Shown: positions 10,128 to 21,020, counted from the stretch's first letter. The stretch is 64,000 nt of DNA from Myxocyprinus asiaticus (GCF_019703515.2 NC_059351.1:18569501-18633500); one strand, 5' to 3'. Numbers and translations are program-made. The notes: generated by a model not told the origin, from the sequence alone.

Positions 10128-10270
10128 GGAGTGAGGTATCTCACTATTGGTAACGCCTCGGGCGTGGCCAATCCTGGAAGCACCAATAACACCCAGTCTG
10201 TCAATTGACAGACCAATCACAGCAGTGATGAGGGAGTCCCACCTCCCTTTATAAACCACTGTCATAGGTG
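10128..10270. repeat. DIRS A inverted terminal repeat, 3' side
   Basis: Reverse complement of 15237-15370 with few mismatches. Shared blocks include GGCGTGGCCAATCCTGGAAG, CACCAATAACACCCAGTCTG and GGGAGTCCCACCTCCC. The extra terminal part at 10089-10144 is not shared with the other end but is complementary to the internal region at 10309-10364. Confidence 0.92.
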
Positions 10271-10308
10271 CCGACTTCATTCTCTGCAACTGCAAGGAGG
10301 GAAGTGTG

Positions 10309-10394
10309 GTAAGATACCTCACTCCTGTTATCAGAGAACCAGGGTTACGTGAGTAACCTAAAGTTCTCTTTCTAATATTCGTTTGGTATCTCAC
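10309..10394. repeat. DIRS A internal complementary region (ICR)
   Basis: The first half (10309-10364) is the reverse complement of the outermost left end (10089-10144). The second half (10363-10394) is the reverse complement of the outermost right end (15364-15395). A composite copy of both element ends is the signature of DIRS elements, where the ICR templates ligation of a circular intermediate (established model). Confidence 0.9.
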
Positions 10395-10470
10395 TATGGG
10401 ATATAGCCAACTCCTGTATTGCAGATATGCGAAGCAGACCGTCAACCGACCTGTAGTGTCCAATGTACAC

Positions 10471-11477
10471 TCACACAATCAATTTGCAAAGAATGGAAGG
10501 GGGGGAGGGGGATAAAAAAATTAAAACACACTTGTGCTTCACTGTGTTATTGTTTATTTGTGTGTTTGTTTGTTTTTTTTTTGTTTTTTTACATGCGTCG
10601 GCAGATTGACTACCCACACCAAGGACTGAATGAGCCAATGATGGCTCTGTAACATCCAGTCTATAAAATCGGACAAAAGTGTGAGGCGATGCCCAACTCG
10701 CAGCTGCACAAATGTCCTGGACTGAAATGCCTTTAAACAGCGCCCACGAGGAAGCTGTGCCTCTGGTAGAATGAGCTCTCAAGCCCTCCAGAGGTCACAG
10801 CCCCAGACTATTATAACTTATTATAATATCCTCTACTACCCAATGATACAGGCGCTGTCGTGATATGGGTCTGCCCTTACAAGAATCAGCCACAGAAAAC
10901 AAAAAGCTGATTACTCTTCCTCATTGCCTTTGTTCTTTCCACATATAAATGAAGAGTACGAACTGGACACAAACAGTGAAGCCGCTCATCCTCTGGCAAG
11001 GAAAAAGGCAGCGGGTGAAAAATGTACAAATCCACTGGCTTACAGCTGAGCGCAAGGCTGGATTCGTTTTAAGAGACACTCTAGATAAAGCCACCGCAAA
11101 GTGCATAAAAGGGTGATGAACTGACAAAGCATGTATTTCACTGACCTGCTTTGCAGTTGTTAAGGCCAATAATAAAGCCTCCTTTCAACTGGCTCAAAGG
11201 GAGGCTGAAAAAGCACATTCAGAACCATGGACAGATCCCATGACGGAACCAGTGGTTTTGACACCCTGTTCAAATATCTTTCACCCCTCATAAACCTGCA
11301 AACAAGCGGGTGTTGACCCATTGTATTCGAGTCAAGTCCCACATGACAAGCTGATATGGCAGCGAGATAAACTTTGACACTAGAAAAGGCCCTGCCTTTA
11401 TCTAAAAGTTCCTGCAGAAAACACAAAACATCTGCCACTGAACAAAAAATGGAACAACGTGCCTGTGTGCACACCAC
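10471..11477 (-). pseudogene. DIRS A tyrosine recombinase pseudogene
   Basis: Remnant of the integrase-like tyrosine recombinase of DIRS A, in pieces. 11160-11477 reads SSVKVYLAAISACHVGLD and RVSKPLVPSWDLSMVLNVLF, the N-terminal core. 10921-11169 reads ALTTAKQVSEIHALSVHHPF, the box that normally holds the first catalytic Arg. 10471-10782 reads RAHSTRGTASSWALFKGISV, the His-x-x-Arg box, then FVRFYRLDV with the putative nucleophilic Tyr. The Arg expected in KRVSE is Gln (CAG, 11146-11148). Frame breaks separate the parts. Non-functional. Confidence 0.88.
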
Positions 11478-11479
11478 TG

Positions 11480-12311
11480 CTCAAACACAGCCCATTTCCA
11501 ATCATACGCAGAGCGCATTGAAACAGCTCTCGCGCTCTGAATCGTTTGGGGTAAACCGTGACACTAAAATTTAGCCTCTCACGGGCCAGGCCCAAAGAGC
11601 AACTCGGTCCGGGGCGGGGTGAAATATTTCCCCCTGTGCTTGCAACAGGAGATCCCTGCGCAGCGGGAGCTGCCAAGACTGGGCGCACAAAAGTTTAATT
11701 ATCTCCGCCAACCACAGCTTCCCCGGCCAGTTCGGGGCGATCAGTATGACTGAGTGACCATATTCTCTTAATCTTTTTAGAGTCGGAATGATCAGACTCA
11801 GTGGAGTAAACATGCAAAGTAGCGCGTTTGGCCAAGGATGCGCTGGAGCATGCACACCCATAGGAGCACCGTCTCTTTCCAGAGAGAACAAAGGGCAATG
11901 AGTGTTTTTGTGTAATGCAAAGAGATCTACGGCAGCTTGCCCATATCTTTCCCACAGCTGACTCACAACCTGAGGATGAAGTCTTCATTCTCCGTAAAGA
12001 GGATTCCCCCTGGACAGGAGATCCACCCCCATATTCATCGCTCCTGGAACGTGCGTCACCCGTAATGAAAGCGTGCACCGCTCCACACAATTAGCTTTTG
12101 TGCAAAGCTGTGAAGCCGCTGTGAACGCGTACCCCCTTGTCTGTTTATGTATGAACAACACTCTCATTAAATCGTTTGTGTATGAAGCGTGTAACACAAA
12201 ACTTGGTTGGTTTGATTCCCCTTCCAAGTTCTCTTGGCCGGAGGGGTGGAAAACAAACTCACTTCTTGAGGGAGGAGTGGAACAGAGACTCCGCGAGTGC
12301 TGTTCTCCCAC
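11480..12311 (-). pseudogene. DIRS A RNase H and linker remnant
   Basis: Minus-strand pieces typical of the DIRS region between RT and recombinase. 11985-12311 ends in the RNase H tail LRVTHVPGAMNMGVDLLSRG. 11571-11966 reads ERYGQAAVDLFALHKNTHCP, then LREYGHSVILIAPNWPGK. The order is the normal one. The RT catalytic core (YxDD region) that should precede it is absent, so the element has an internal deletion. Confidence 0.85.
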
Positions 12312-12407
12312 TCCATAACACTGGTTAGGTCGCCCGTCTCTTCTTGTTCCCCTGAGGGTTATACGGATGATGTTTGGCTGCCACCGCCATGAAAGAAACC
12401 TTGCTTC

Positions 12408-14929
12408 TCAGCTGGGGCTGTTTTGGCTGTGCCCCGCCCTGCCCTGACTGCTGGGGCGGTGGGGGAAGCCTGGTCTGGGTTCTAAAACCAGATTGCCCAC
12501 CTCTAAAATGGGTTGTGAACCCGGAACGTGACAGCTGCTGGGGGCGAGCAGTGGATATTTTGGGAAAGGCAGGTCTCGAACGCTTTTCCTTAAATCACAC
12601 TGCTGCGGCATTGCGGACACCGTAGCCCCAAAAAGGGCTTTCAGATCCACTGGGGCATCGAGGAAATCTGCCTTCTCCCTCTCAGACAGGCCAGACAGAC
12701 CGAGCCAAATAGCCTTTTTGCTGACAATGGCGAGACCCATGCTGCGGCCGCAGCTCTGGACAGCTCCTCTTGACGTACATAGGTTGAGATCCGCAAGAAC
12801 GCAGATCTCTTCCCGCAACGCCGAATCCAGCACCCCTGCATCAATTTGTAGACCCATCTCCTCCATCAACTTGGTCTGATATGCTGTGAGGAGCAAGGTG
12901 GCGTTAACAACCCTTACAGCTAGGACTGAAGATCGGTTTATCTTTTGATAAATGGAGGTTGACAATCTCTCCGTCTGTCCCGGCAATAAAGCGGGAACAT
13001 ACGAAAAGAACGCCCGACGATCAGGTTGAAGGTGATTCGCCACCGATGCCTTGATTGGAGGGGGGCTGAACATCCCCAGATCCTTCATTTCGTGCACATC
13101 CAGCCAAGAAAAACCTTTTACAGGCACTCTGTGCGAAAAAGGCTTGTCCCAAAACTGACGGATTTCTGCAACACACGCTGGGACGGCTGGAATAAATTGC
13201 TTTACCGGGGCAGCACGAGACGGCAGCCATTTGCCATCATACAAATCCCTCTGAGTACCCTGGCCAGTCTGCTGTGACGGCCAGTCGATGGAGAGCTTGG
13301 CTGCCACCCCCCTACACATCTCAATAAGGTCCAGCTCTCCTTGGACAGGAGAGGGGGACGCGTCCATCGCGCTACCTGGTAGGGGTGTAAATCGGACGTT
13401 TCATCATGATACGATCTTATATTGATTCTCTTGGCCTGCGATCCGATATTTGCAGATACTTCAAAGTCTGCCGTGATACGATTTCGATTTGATTCAATTC
13501 AGGGCCCTGTGATCGATATTCCGATATTATGTGGCTATTTTACACAATCAATTAAAATTTTTTTGCCCTCAAATGTAACCAAAATATAATCTGAATATTT
13601 TATTGATCTCTCTGAAAAGTGTAATTGGGACATCCACAACAAAATAAGGTACTTCAGATGCTGAAAAAAATTATACAGATAATATAAAATGTATAATGTC
13701 ACACACAAGTGATCATCAATCATTTGATTACAGCTTATTTTTCCATGACTTGTTTCCAACTATCCATGTTATCTGCAGTTTTCTTTTCTACAACTTCCAC
13801 AGTTGTAATACAAATTCTGTTACAGTTAACTGGGATTAATGTTAGTAAGGGTGTTGATGTGTAAAGTCTTATAACTGATTCTATTGCTGGGCAGCAGGTC
13901 TTTCTCTTTCCCTCATCAGTGCTGTTCAGAATGTCGGCGTTGTCAAGACATTTCACATGATGGTTGAACTGCTCCATGTACTGTAGATTTAAATAGCAAA
14001 TTCTCATGTAAAATTCAAATGGGTCGCATGCGCAACGATATCGTTGGAAGCACCAATTAATCACAAATGTGGGCCACTCTGCGTTTGTCACGAGAGCTCA
14101 CATTTTAAGGAGTGCCCGGTTGATGTGCTCGTACTAATCCTGTCACAGGTCTGGAGCTTGTGTTTTGTGGGAAGCCCGGTTAACATGCTCGCACTGATCC
14201 TGTCATTGGAGCTTGGGTTTTGCGGGAAGCCCGGTTGACGTGCTCGCACTGATCCTGTCACTGGAGCATGTGTTTCGCGGGAAACCTGACTGACGCGCGT
14301 GGATAGCAGAGCACAATTTGGCTTCACAGACCCTGCGCACATCCTTGTCCCACATGAAAAGCGTATTTAGCGCTCATAAAGTGAAATTAATGTAATAAGA
14401 TTGTTTCATCGCAACGGAAATGCGTACGGACGTGGTTGACATGAGAGTATTAAAATAAAGGTGCATCTTAAAAAAAAATTCTATATCGATATTTACACAT
14501 TGTATCGATAACATTGGATCGCTGGTTATTGGATCGATGTATTGATCCAGAAATGATGGATTGTTACACCCCTACTACCTGGCTGGGGAAAAGGAAGACC
14601 GGGGAGAATGGCATTGTCTTCATCTTCCTTGCCATTGTCCTCCAAAATATGATCATCAGCTTCATCCTCCTCCTTTCTCCACTGGCAGCGGAGAAAAATA
14701 TCCTCATTATTCAACGGCGTGACCCAAACCCTCCTTTCCGTACGAAACAGGAACAAAGCAGGCAAAATTTGGGATTAGTGAGTGTGGCCTGTGTATGCCT
14801 GACCTCCCGACAGGCGATACATAGTGGCTGGGAAACCTTCAGTGAGATCATAGATCCACAATACTTACCCTTCGCTCTGCTGCTCAGTGAGCTTGCAGTT
14901 GCTATGACAGAACCCGAACTCAAGAACAC
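12408..14929 (-). pseudogene. DIRS A Gag-like ORF1, split by a hAT insertion
   Basis: ORF1 of DIRS A in two blocks. The 5' block (about 14583-14929) includes MISLKVSQPLCIACREVRHT and, in a second frame, MPALFLFRTERRVWVTPLNN followed by an acidic stretch. The 3' block (12408-13367, 319 codons) begins MDASPSPVQGELDLIEMCRG and includes SWLDVHEMKDLGM and FFSYVPALLPGQTERLSTSI. The blocks are separated by a hAT element at 13380-14574 with an 8-bp duplication. Coding sense is continuous across the pre-insertion site, so the insertion broke a once-continuous gene. At least one frameshift lies in the 5' block. Confidence 0.88.
13380..14574. mobile_element. Non-autonomous hAT element inside DIRS A Gag
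   Basis: 1,195 bp with 11-bp terminal inverted repeats TAGGGGTGTAA/TTACACCCCTA and a perfect 8-bp target duplication CTACCTGG (13372-13379 and 14575-14582), diagnostic of hAT. Inside are inverted ATCGATA/TATCGAT-rich subterminal regions and about three tandem copies of a roughly 60-bp unit around 14105-14290 (GCTCGCACTGATCCTGTCA, then GCGGGAAGCCCGGTTGACG). The 118-codon minus ORF at 13735-14091 resembles no transposase I know. Confidence 0.93.
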
Positions 14930-15236
14930 AGAAGCAGTTCACCACAACGTGCCAATTGATTCTGTATTAATCCTCTTGCTGTAGAGGCAGAAGCTATAAA
15001 AGCTTGAAAATCTGCAGAAAAATGCAAACTCGCCTCGGCGCTCTGGTTCGCACCACCAAGAGAAAACAATATAAATACAGCAGAAAATATATTCACTTTG
15101 ACAGTGAATATACACGCAAAAAGAACAGCGCATTCTGCGATGTACCTGAATGGCTCGCCTGATGAACTGTTAAACGATCACTTCTTACGAGTCCTGCTGA
15201 GGATAGCTTCCAACGATCTTAACGAGAACGAAGTAG

Positions 15237-15370
15237 GCACCTATGACAGTGGTTTATATAGGGAGGTGGGACTCCCTCATCACTGCTGTGATTGGTCCGT
15301 CAACTGACAGACTGGGTGTTATTGGTGCTTCCAGGATTGGCCACGCCCGAGGTGTTACCCCTAGTGAGAT
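15237..15370. repeat. DIRS A inverted terminal repeat, 5' side
   Basis: Inverted partner of 10128-10270. It is followed by a unique terminal extension ending GAACGAATGTTAGAAAGAGAAC at 15395, copied in the ICR. In DIRS elements this end holds the promoter; no TATA box is confidently placed. Confidence 0.9.
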
Positions 15371-15779
15371 ACAGAACGAATGTTAGAAAGAGAACAACTT
15401 TCAAAAGTTGACGTCTATTTTACTAGACATGCCGTCTAAAAAAACACAGCTCTCCAGTGAGTGACACTGAAAAAAACAGCTGGATTTGGTGCAACAGTCA
15501 AAGACGTCTGATCGCTGATGAGCTTCTGTTGATGAATTACTGCTCATATGTTATATGACAATGTTTACTTTATAGCATTTCTGTTGTAATACAATGTAGA
15601 TGATTGTAAGAGTGCATATTTTGTTTCCATGGACATTTCAAAGTAAGAGTCCCAGGTGTATTTTGGGCTTGTTTATGATTAAAAGTACCACCTTACGCAC
15701 TAAATCTTCTAAAAATAAACTGCATCTGGGATTTTATTGATTTTGGACTCTTGAAGCACCAGTGTCTGTGTCCACCGCA

Positions 15780-15897
15780 GTATGGAAAGACTAAGAAAAT
15801 GTATTAACACTCAAATCTGATGATTAATCGGTTATCAGCTTTTTCCACCACCATGGTTAATCGGCATTGGCTAAATTCACTATCGGTTGACCTCTAC
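15780..15897. mobile_element. hAT-like terminal fragment
   Basis: Ends CACTATCGGTTGACCTCTA and contains TTAATCGG repeats, resembling the end of the fish hAT family whose terminus reads TAGAGGTCGACCGATA (recalled). Related fragments are at 27430-27750 and 31871-32160. The other end was not found. The sequence from 15396 to 15780 is otherwise unassigned intron. Confidence 0.45.
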
Positions 15898-15962
15898 ATC
15901 AATTTGCCACAAGACCGGACATTTTTTGTATGTGAGTGTGTGTGAGGCATGTGCACACACAC

Positions 15963-16153
15963 CTGTTCTCTGTGTAGTCGGCTTCTGCTCCCCCCCACCA
16001 CACATCTGAATCATCTTCCTCTGCGGCCGCACTGTCTGACTCTTTCTCTGTTTCTGCAGGGCAGCACACAAACTCAACGCCACGGAAACGGTCGATACCG
16101 CATGGCAACAGCATCCCGTAGTCATGGAGATTCATGCTCCGGTCACCGCAAGA
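15963..16153 (-). CDS. app: app exon 5: end of copper-binding domain and start of acidic region
   Basis: 191-nt exon encoding [19 protein letters not shown], then [17 protein letters not shown] and the acidic [19 protein letters not shown]. The DYGM segment supplies the Tyr and Met that, with the His residues of exon 4, form the APP copper site (known for human APP, Y168 and M170). The CC and preceding Cys residues complete the E1 disulfides. DSDVWWGG is a near-invariant APP signature. Acceptor TCATTACAG at phase 0, donor GTGTGT. It ends in AG, completed to Ser by exon 6. The plus-strand ORF at 15949-16290 is a shadow. Confidence 0.96.
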
Positions 16154-16365
16154 CTGTAATGAGAGAGATGGAGTATGTGATTGAATGGGTCACAATCAAT
16201 TCTGAGCAAATTCATTTGTATTTACAAACATCACAAACATCAATATCAAACCTGAAATCGCAAAACATCTCTCATAGTAAGTCAATATAATGATCCAATG
16301 TGCAAACCCCATTCAGACAGCTTACACCAGAAGAAACAGATTAACATATGTAGAGGGCACTACTG

Positions 16366-17682
16366 TATTAACGGGTCCTAAATGTAATAAAGGCCCTGAA
16401 TGTATTAACTTGTGATTCTAAGTGTAATGACAGCCATAAATGTAATAACATTTGGTGCTAATGTAATAAAGGCCCTAAATGTACTAACTTGTGCTTCTAA
16501 GTGTAATAACAGCCCTAAATGTAATAACAATTTGGTCCCAAATGTAATAAAGGCCCTAAATATAATACCTTATGGTTCTAAGTATAAAAACCGCCCTAAA
16601 TGTAATAACTTGTGGTTCCAATTGTAATAATAGCCCTAAATGTAATAACTTGTGGTTGTAAATGTTATAACATTCATAAATGTAATAACTTGTGGTTCTA
16701 CATGTAATAACAGCCCTAAATATAATAACATTTGGTGCTAAATGTAATAAATGCCCTTAATGTAATAATTATTGGTCCTAAATGTTATAAAGGTCCTAAT
16801 ATAATGCCTTATGGCTCCAAGTGTAATAACAGTCTTAAATGTCATAACTTGTGGTTCTAAATGTAACAACAGCCATAAATGTAATAATTACTGGTCCTAA
16901 ATATAATACCTTGTGGGTCTAAGTGTAATAACAGCCCTAAATATAATAACATTTGGTGCTAAATGTAATAAATGCCCTTAATGTAATAATTATTGGTCCT
17001 GAATGTTATTAATGCCCTAAATATAATACCTTATGGTTCTAAGTGTAATAACAGCACTAAATGTCATAACTTGTGGTTCTAAATGGAATAACAGCCCTAA
17101 ATGTAATAACATTTTGTTCTAAATGTAATAACAGCCCTAAATGTAATAAAGGCCCTAAATATAATACATTGTGGTTCTAAGTGTAATAACAGCCATAAAT
17201 GTAATAACATTTGGTGCTAAATGTAATAACAGCCCTAAATGTAATAATTATTGGTCCTAAATGTAATAAAGGCCCTAAATATAATACCTTGTGGTTCTAA
17301 GTGTAATAACAGCCCTAAATGTAATACAAATGTTGTCCTAAATTAAATAAAGGCCCTAAATGTAATAACTTGTGGTTCTGAGTGTAATAACAGCCATAAA
17401 TGTAATAACATTTGGTGCTAAATGTAATAACAGCCCTAAATGTAATAATTATTGGTCCTAAATGTAATAAAGGCCTTAAATATAATACCTTGTGGGTCTA
17501 AGTGTAACAACAGCCCTAAATGTTATAACTTGTGGTTCTAAATTTAATAACAGCCCTAAATGTAATAACTTGTGGTTCTAAATGTAATAACAGCCCTATA
17601 TATAATAACATTTGGAGCTAAATGTAATAAATGCCCTCAATGTAATAACTTTTCGTTCTAAGTGTAATAACAGCCCTAAATA
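16366..17682. repeat. 1.3-kb TGTAATAA minisatellite
   Basis: About 33 imperfect units of roughly 40 bp, each pairing two half-units: TGTAATAACAGCCCTAAA and TGTAATAACTTGTGGTTCTAA, with variants GGCCC, TTTGGTGC and TTATTGGTCC. It fills about half of app intron 4. The half-unit order varies, suggesting higher-order rearrangement. No spacer diversity or palindromic repeat of CRISPR type. Confidence 0.95.
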
Positions 17683-18857
17683 TACATTTCGCCATTTCTC
17701 TGACACTCGTTTGCAATTTTCTAATGAAAGCCTAAAGGATGGTGTAGTGTATATATATGTTTGAGTGGTTTTAAGCAGAATTTTGTTATCGGGTCACTTC
17801 GTAATAGTGATAGAAGGTACCCAGAAAGGATACACGTAGTGTTTTTCTTTCTTTTTAAAAAATCTTTTAAAAATCTCGACAAGAGAATGGTATGGATAAA
17901 ACTCTTACAGCCCTCATTTACCACAAGGTAAATTAAAGCAAATAACTTAACATTAATTCATTCATGTATTCATTTACATCTAAGTACAGGTGATAGTAAA
18001 TAAAGAGCTCACAGCATCAAAGTGAGTGTGTTATGAGATGTTATGAGCTCAGCGAAGGGGCAATTGTAATAATTCTTACGCTTCACACCAATGAACCATT
18101 TATCAGTTAAGAGTTTTAAAATGTTTATAGCTCCTACTCATTATTTGTTAATGAGTGATTACCATGTACATTAAATCAGTGTACTTGGTAAATACTTAAA
18201 CTAGTTTAAGCTTGCATTTACTAGTATATCTAAAATACAGCAAACACCTATCTTGCACCTTACAGGAAGAAAACAAAAATCCTAAACATGCCGCAGACTT
18301 CTTAAAGTAGTTGCGATCACACTTGGAGCAGCACTGTTTTTTTGACACCAGTGGCAATATGACACACTCCCCCCTTTTATCTCACTTTAACAGCCTGTTA
18401 TTCATGACTAAAATAAGTATGAATAATTATTTATTGAACATTTAGAACATCTGACTTAAAATGTCTCACTATTTGGCAAATACTGAATTCAAGTCGGCCT
18501 TATTATTCCACTTACATAATGACTTCCAATACATTTGGAAATAAATGATTAGTCATCAATAAACTTATTTATAACCCCTTAACAAAAATAACTTTTATGT
18601 AAAGTGCAACCATTATTACATTTAGCACCATTTATTAGATTTGTGCCTGCAACAACATATTAAAACATTAATATCTGTTGTGCTAGAAAAATCACACAAA
18701 CAGAGGTGTGTGCCTTGACTCATTTGCATATTTAGAAATCAGTCCGTCTCAGCCCTGCGACCCATATGTTACAAGGAGACAGCATGACCACGTCATTTAA
18801 AAGCAGCAGTTTAATGTGCTTAACACACGGTGGCTTTATGAACAGCAGTTTACTGAC
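17683..18857. other. app intron 4, right part, no recognised feature
   Basis: AT-rich intronic sequence leading to exon 4. Contains short local direct repeats but no element with two ends, exon or RNA gene that I can support. Confidence 0.5.
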
Positions 18858-18970
18858 CTCTTTGGCAACGGTGTGCCAGTGCAGGTGACTCTCGCACATG
18901 TCCATTCGCTCTTGATGCAGGAACTTACACTTATCAGGCACCAGAAGAGCGTCGCTCACAAACTCCCCGA
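18858..18970 (-). CDS. app: app exon 4: copper-binding domain, first half
   Basis: 113-nt exon, the length recalled for human APP exon 4. It encodes [20 protein letters not shown], then [22 protein letters not shown] provides the copper-ligand histidines (human H147 and H151). The exon bridges the growth-factor-like and copper-binding halves of the E1 domain. Acceptor GTCTGTCAG, donor GTCAGT. The first two bases TC join the G ending exon 3 to give Val (CLVGEF). Sequence is nearly identical to mammalian APP, showing strong constraint. It is only 91 bp from exon 3. Confidence 0.97.
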
Positions 18971-19061
18971 CTGACAGACAAACACAAAGCACATGTTCAA
19001 CAGTCAGAAACGTGGTTAATGCAACAGAACGCTTAATAATTAAACACACATGCATGCGTAC

Positions 19062-19191
19062 CCAGGCAGCGGTAGGGCACCACAATGTGCATGTGACTGC
19101 GGCACTGCTTGCGTCCTTTCTTGCACCAGTCCCAGATATTGACAGGCTGATTGGCCTCCACAACGTTGGTGATCTGCAGCTCTGGATACAC
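19062..19191 (-). CDS. app: app exon 3: growth-factor-like domain, heparin-binding part
   Basis: 130-nt exon, the length recalled for human APP exon 3. It encodes [20 protein letters not shown], then [20 protein letters not shown] and RCL. The basic KKGRKQC loop is the heparin-binding site of the APP E1 growth-factor-like domain. Acceptor TTGTTTAG at phase 0, donor GTACGC. Compared with human APP, the region just before the Cys reads NIWDWC against TIQNWC. The exon belongs to the most conserved part of the extracellular region. The ORFs listed over it in other frames are shadows. Confidence 0.97.
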
Positions 19192-20129
19192 CTAAACAAC
19201 ACAGGAAGAGATTCATTTTAAAGACTGGTTCCTTTTATATGATCTGTTTCATGACCATACAATCACCGTTTATCAAACCGTTTTATTTTTATCCTTCATT
19301 TCAGCAGTTTTCAAAGAGTGAGGTGCAGCCCGCATGTCAGAGGAGATGCAGAGAATAATGATAAATGATAATGATAAAAATATGAATATATTTTTTGTTT
19401 TGTTTTTCAAAGTGAATTGAAATTAATAATAACATCAACATCTGGCAAATGCTTCTCATTTTAGAAGGCCTATGGTCAAGTGTTACCATAGTTATTAATT
19501 TCAATGGGGAAATGAAAGAGAAATAGCCAACAGATCTGACGTTTTTGGAAAGAAAAATGTTTTTGGGTGTTGTCTGCACTGCAAACAAAGCAAAAAACAA
19601 ACAAAAAACAAAAACAAAGAAAAAATACAAAACTTCAATAAAAATTGACTCAACTGAATATTATTACGTCCCAGGATGTATTTTTGCTTTATTTTGTATT
19701 ACATATGTGGATTTATTGTCTGTGTGTTGTTCGCCACTGTTTTTGTGTATGTTGTTTTCCTCCTTTCCTGTTTTTCCTTCCACTCTCCTCTAATAGGTAC
19801 TGATGACTGCCACCTGTTTCTCATTGCCATTTCGGAACACTTACCTGTTGTGATTGGCCAGTGGGAGGAGGGTGCCAGGTTAAAGGCCCAACAGACCTCA
19901 TACTCAGGAAGAGACCAAGAGAGATTTGCTTCCAAAGGATTGTTTCTTTTCTCCTGCCCCAGAAGGTATTGTTGTGTGTTGCATGGTGTTGATGTGTGCC
20001 ACCTGGATTGTTGTTTGCTGTGTGCTGTCAATGTTGCGCTGTGTGCCTCACTGACTTGTCACTTTATTTTGTCTACTTGAAATGACCCTTTTAAGTTATA
20101 TGTTATGTGGGAACATTTGTAGGGAGGTG
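19192..20129. other. app intron 2, 3' portion
   Basis: No exon seen. A GT-rich stretch at about 19670-20100 with TTGGCCAGTGGGAGGAGG lies immediately left of the DIRS B element, and sequence right of it (25326-25560) carries an AATAAAATAAG-type tail. The two flanks could be halves of an older retroelement split by DIRS B, but I could not match them. Confidence 0.35.
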
Positions 20130-20142
20130 GGTGCAAGTTCCC

Positions 20143-20345
20143 TTTCAATTCAGTCATGAATGCTGCGTCATAGCTGACACTATGGGGTTATCCCCGCAAG
20201 CATAGCCAATCTCTAAAATCTCACCAATTTTAATTGGCAGATAACGCTTTGTGCCTCCCTCACGTGCATCAGCAGGCATATATAACAGCAGTGCACAGCA
20301 CTATCTCCTCAGAATTTTCTCCTTCAGGGTGCCAATAATCTCTCT
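20143..20345. repeat. DIRS B left inverted terminal repeat
   Basis: Inverted partner of about 25105-25310. The right copy has short insertions relative to this one (for example AAACTCTTT after CTCTG). Confidence 0.88.
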
Positions 20346-20721
20346 CTCGTACTCTGCATGAAAATTGAATTTCTCTCTACTAGAATCGCCTTCAAGATCT
20401 GCACTTCTCACAGCAGGTGGATCAGTTTTCTTCTACTCACTGTGGTGCTCCGGCGATCATGGATTACTACATTCACCGTTGAATGGCAGTGTATGGAATT
20501 TCCCTCCTGTGGGACAGCAGGCAGGCGAGACATCTTTGCCGCTTTCACCGCTTCACAGTGAACGGATTATTCTGTGGCCTGTGGGCCTCATTGGAAAGTA
20601 TCCTTTGAATTATTGGATTGTATTGGATTTTCTGTAAGTGTGTAACATATGCGCTATAGCCTGATTGTGTTTGACTGTGTACAATTGTAAAAGAGCTGTT
20701 TGTATAACATTGTCTTTATAA

Positions 20722-20782
20722 AGATGCCGTTTTGCAAATGTTTCCACAAGCACATTGGAAGAGGGTGTGGCCGTGACTACGC
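20722..20782 (+). pseudogene. Start of DIRS B Gag-like ORF
   Basis: Reads MPFCKCFHKHIGRGCGRDYA, a plausible start of a DIRS Gag with a Cys/His-rich N-terminus, preceded by a long 5' leader from the left ITR. Similarity stops at about 20782, where foreign sequence begins. Only about 20 codons survive. Confidence 0.45.
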
Positions 20783-20930
20783 ATGCCCGGCCCGCAATCG
20801 GGCTAATCAGCCGAGGAGCGGGATAAGTGCAACGAGATGTGGCAGTTTGGCAGAGAGAGAGAGCTACAGGCAGCTGCCCTGTATGCGTTTGTGTTTATGT
20901 TTTGTCTTTAATGTCTCATTAAACATTATT

Positions 20931-21020
20931 TTTGATGCTTCGTCCAGTTCCCACCACCTCCTTTCCACTGAACCCTGTTACATTGGAAAGGAGGAGGCAG
21001 GGACCGGATGAAGCATCAAA
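20931..21020. repeat. Long hairpin inside DIRS B
   Basis: Near-perfect inverted repeat with arms of about 36 bp: TTTGATGCTTCGTCC.GTTCCC.CC.CCTCCTTTCC and its complement ending GGATGAAGCATCAAA, loop about 17 bases. It marks the junction where the Gag and RT regions are missing. Confidence 0.85.

Larger units (their letters stand above)
10089..15395 (-). mobile_element. DIRS-type tyrosine-recombinase retrotransposon A, decayed
   Basis: About 5.3 kb element on the minus strand. It has inverted terminal repeats (10128-10270 and 15237-15370), an internal complementary region at 10309-10394, a Gag-like ORF, RNase H and methyltransferase-like/linker remnants and a tyrosine recombinase. These are the DIRS hallmarks, distinct from LTR elements (established knowledge). 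The reverse transcriptase core appears deleted between the Gag end near 12408 and the RNase H tail at about 12311. A 1,195-bp hAT insertion splits the Gag. It lies in app intron 5. Confidence 0.92.

Noticed and set aside
13735..14091. 118-codon ORF as hAT transposase
   Set aside because: No hAT dimerisation motif or BED finger visible; the element is too short and appears non-autonomous.
16366..17682. Regular repeats suggesting a CRISPR array
   Set aside because: Units are directly tandem with no unique spacers and the context is a vertebrate intron; it is a minisatellite.
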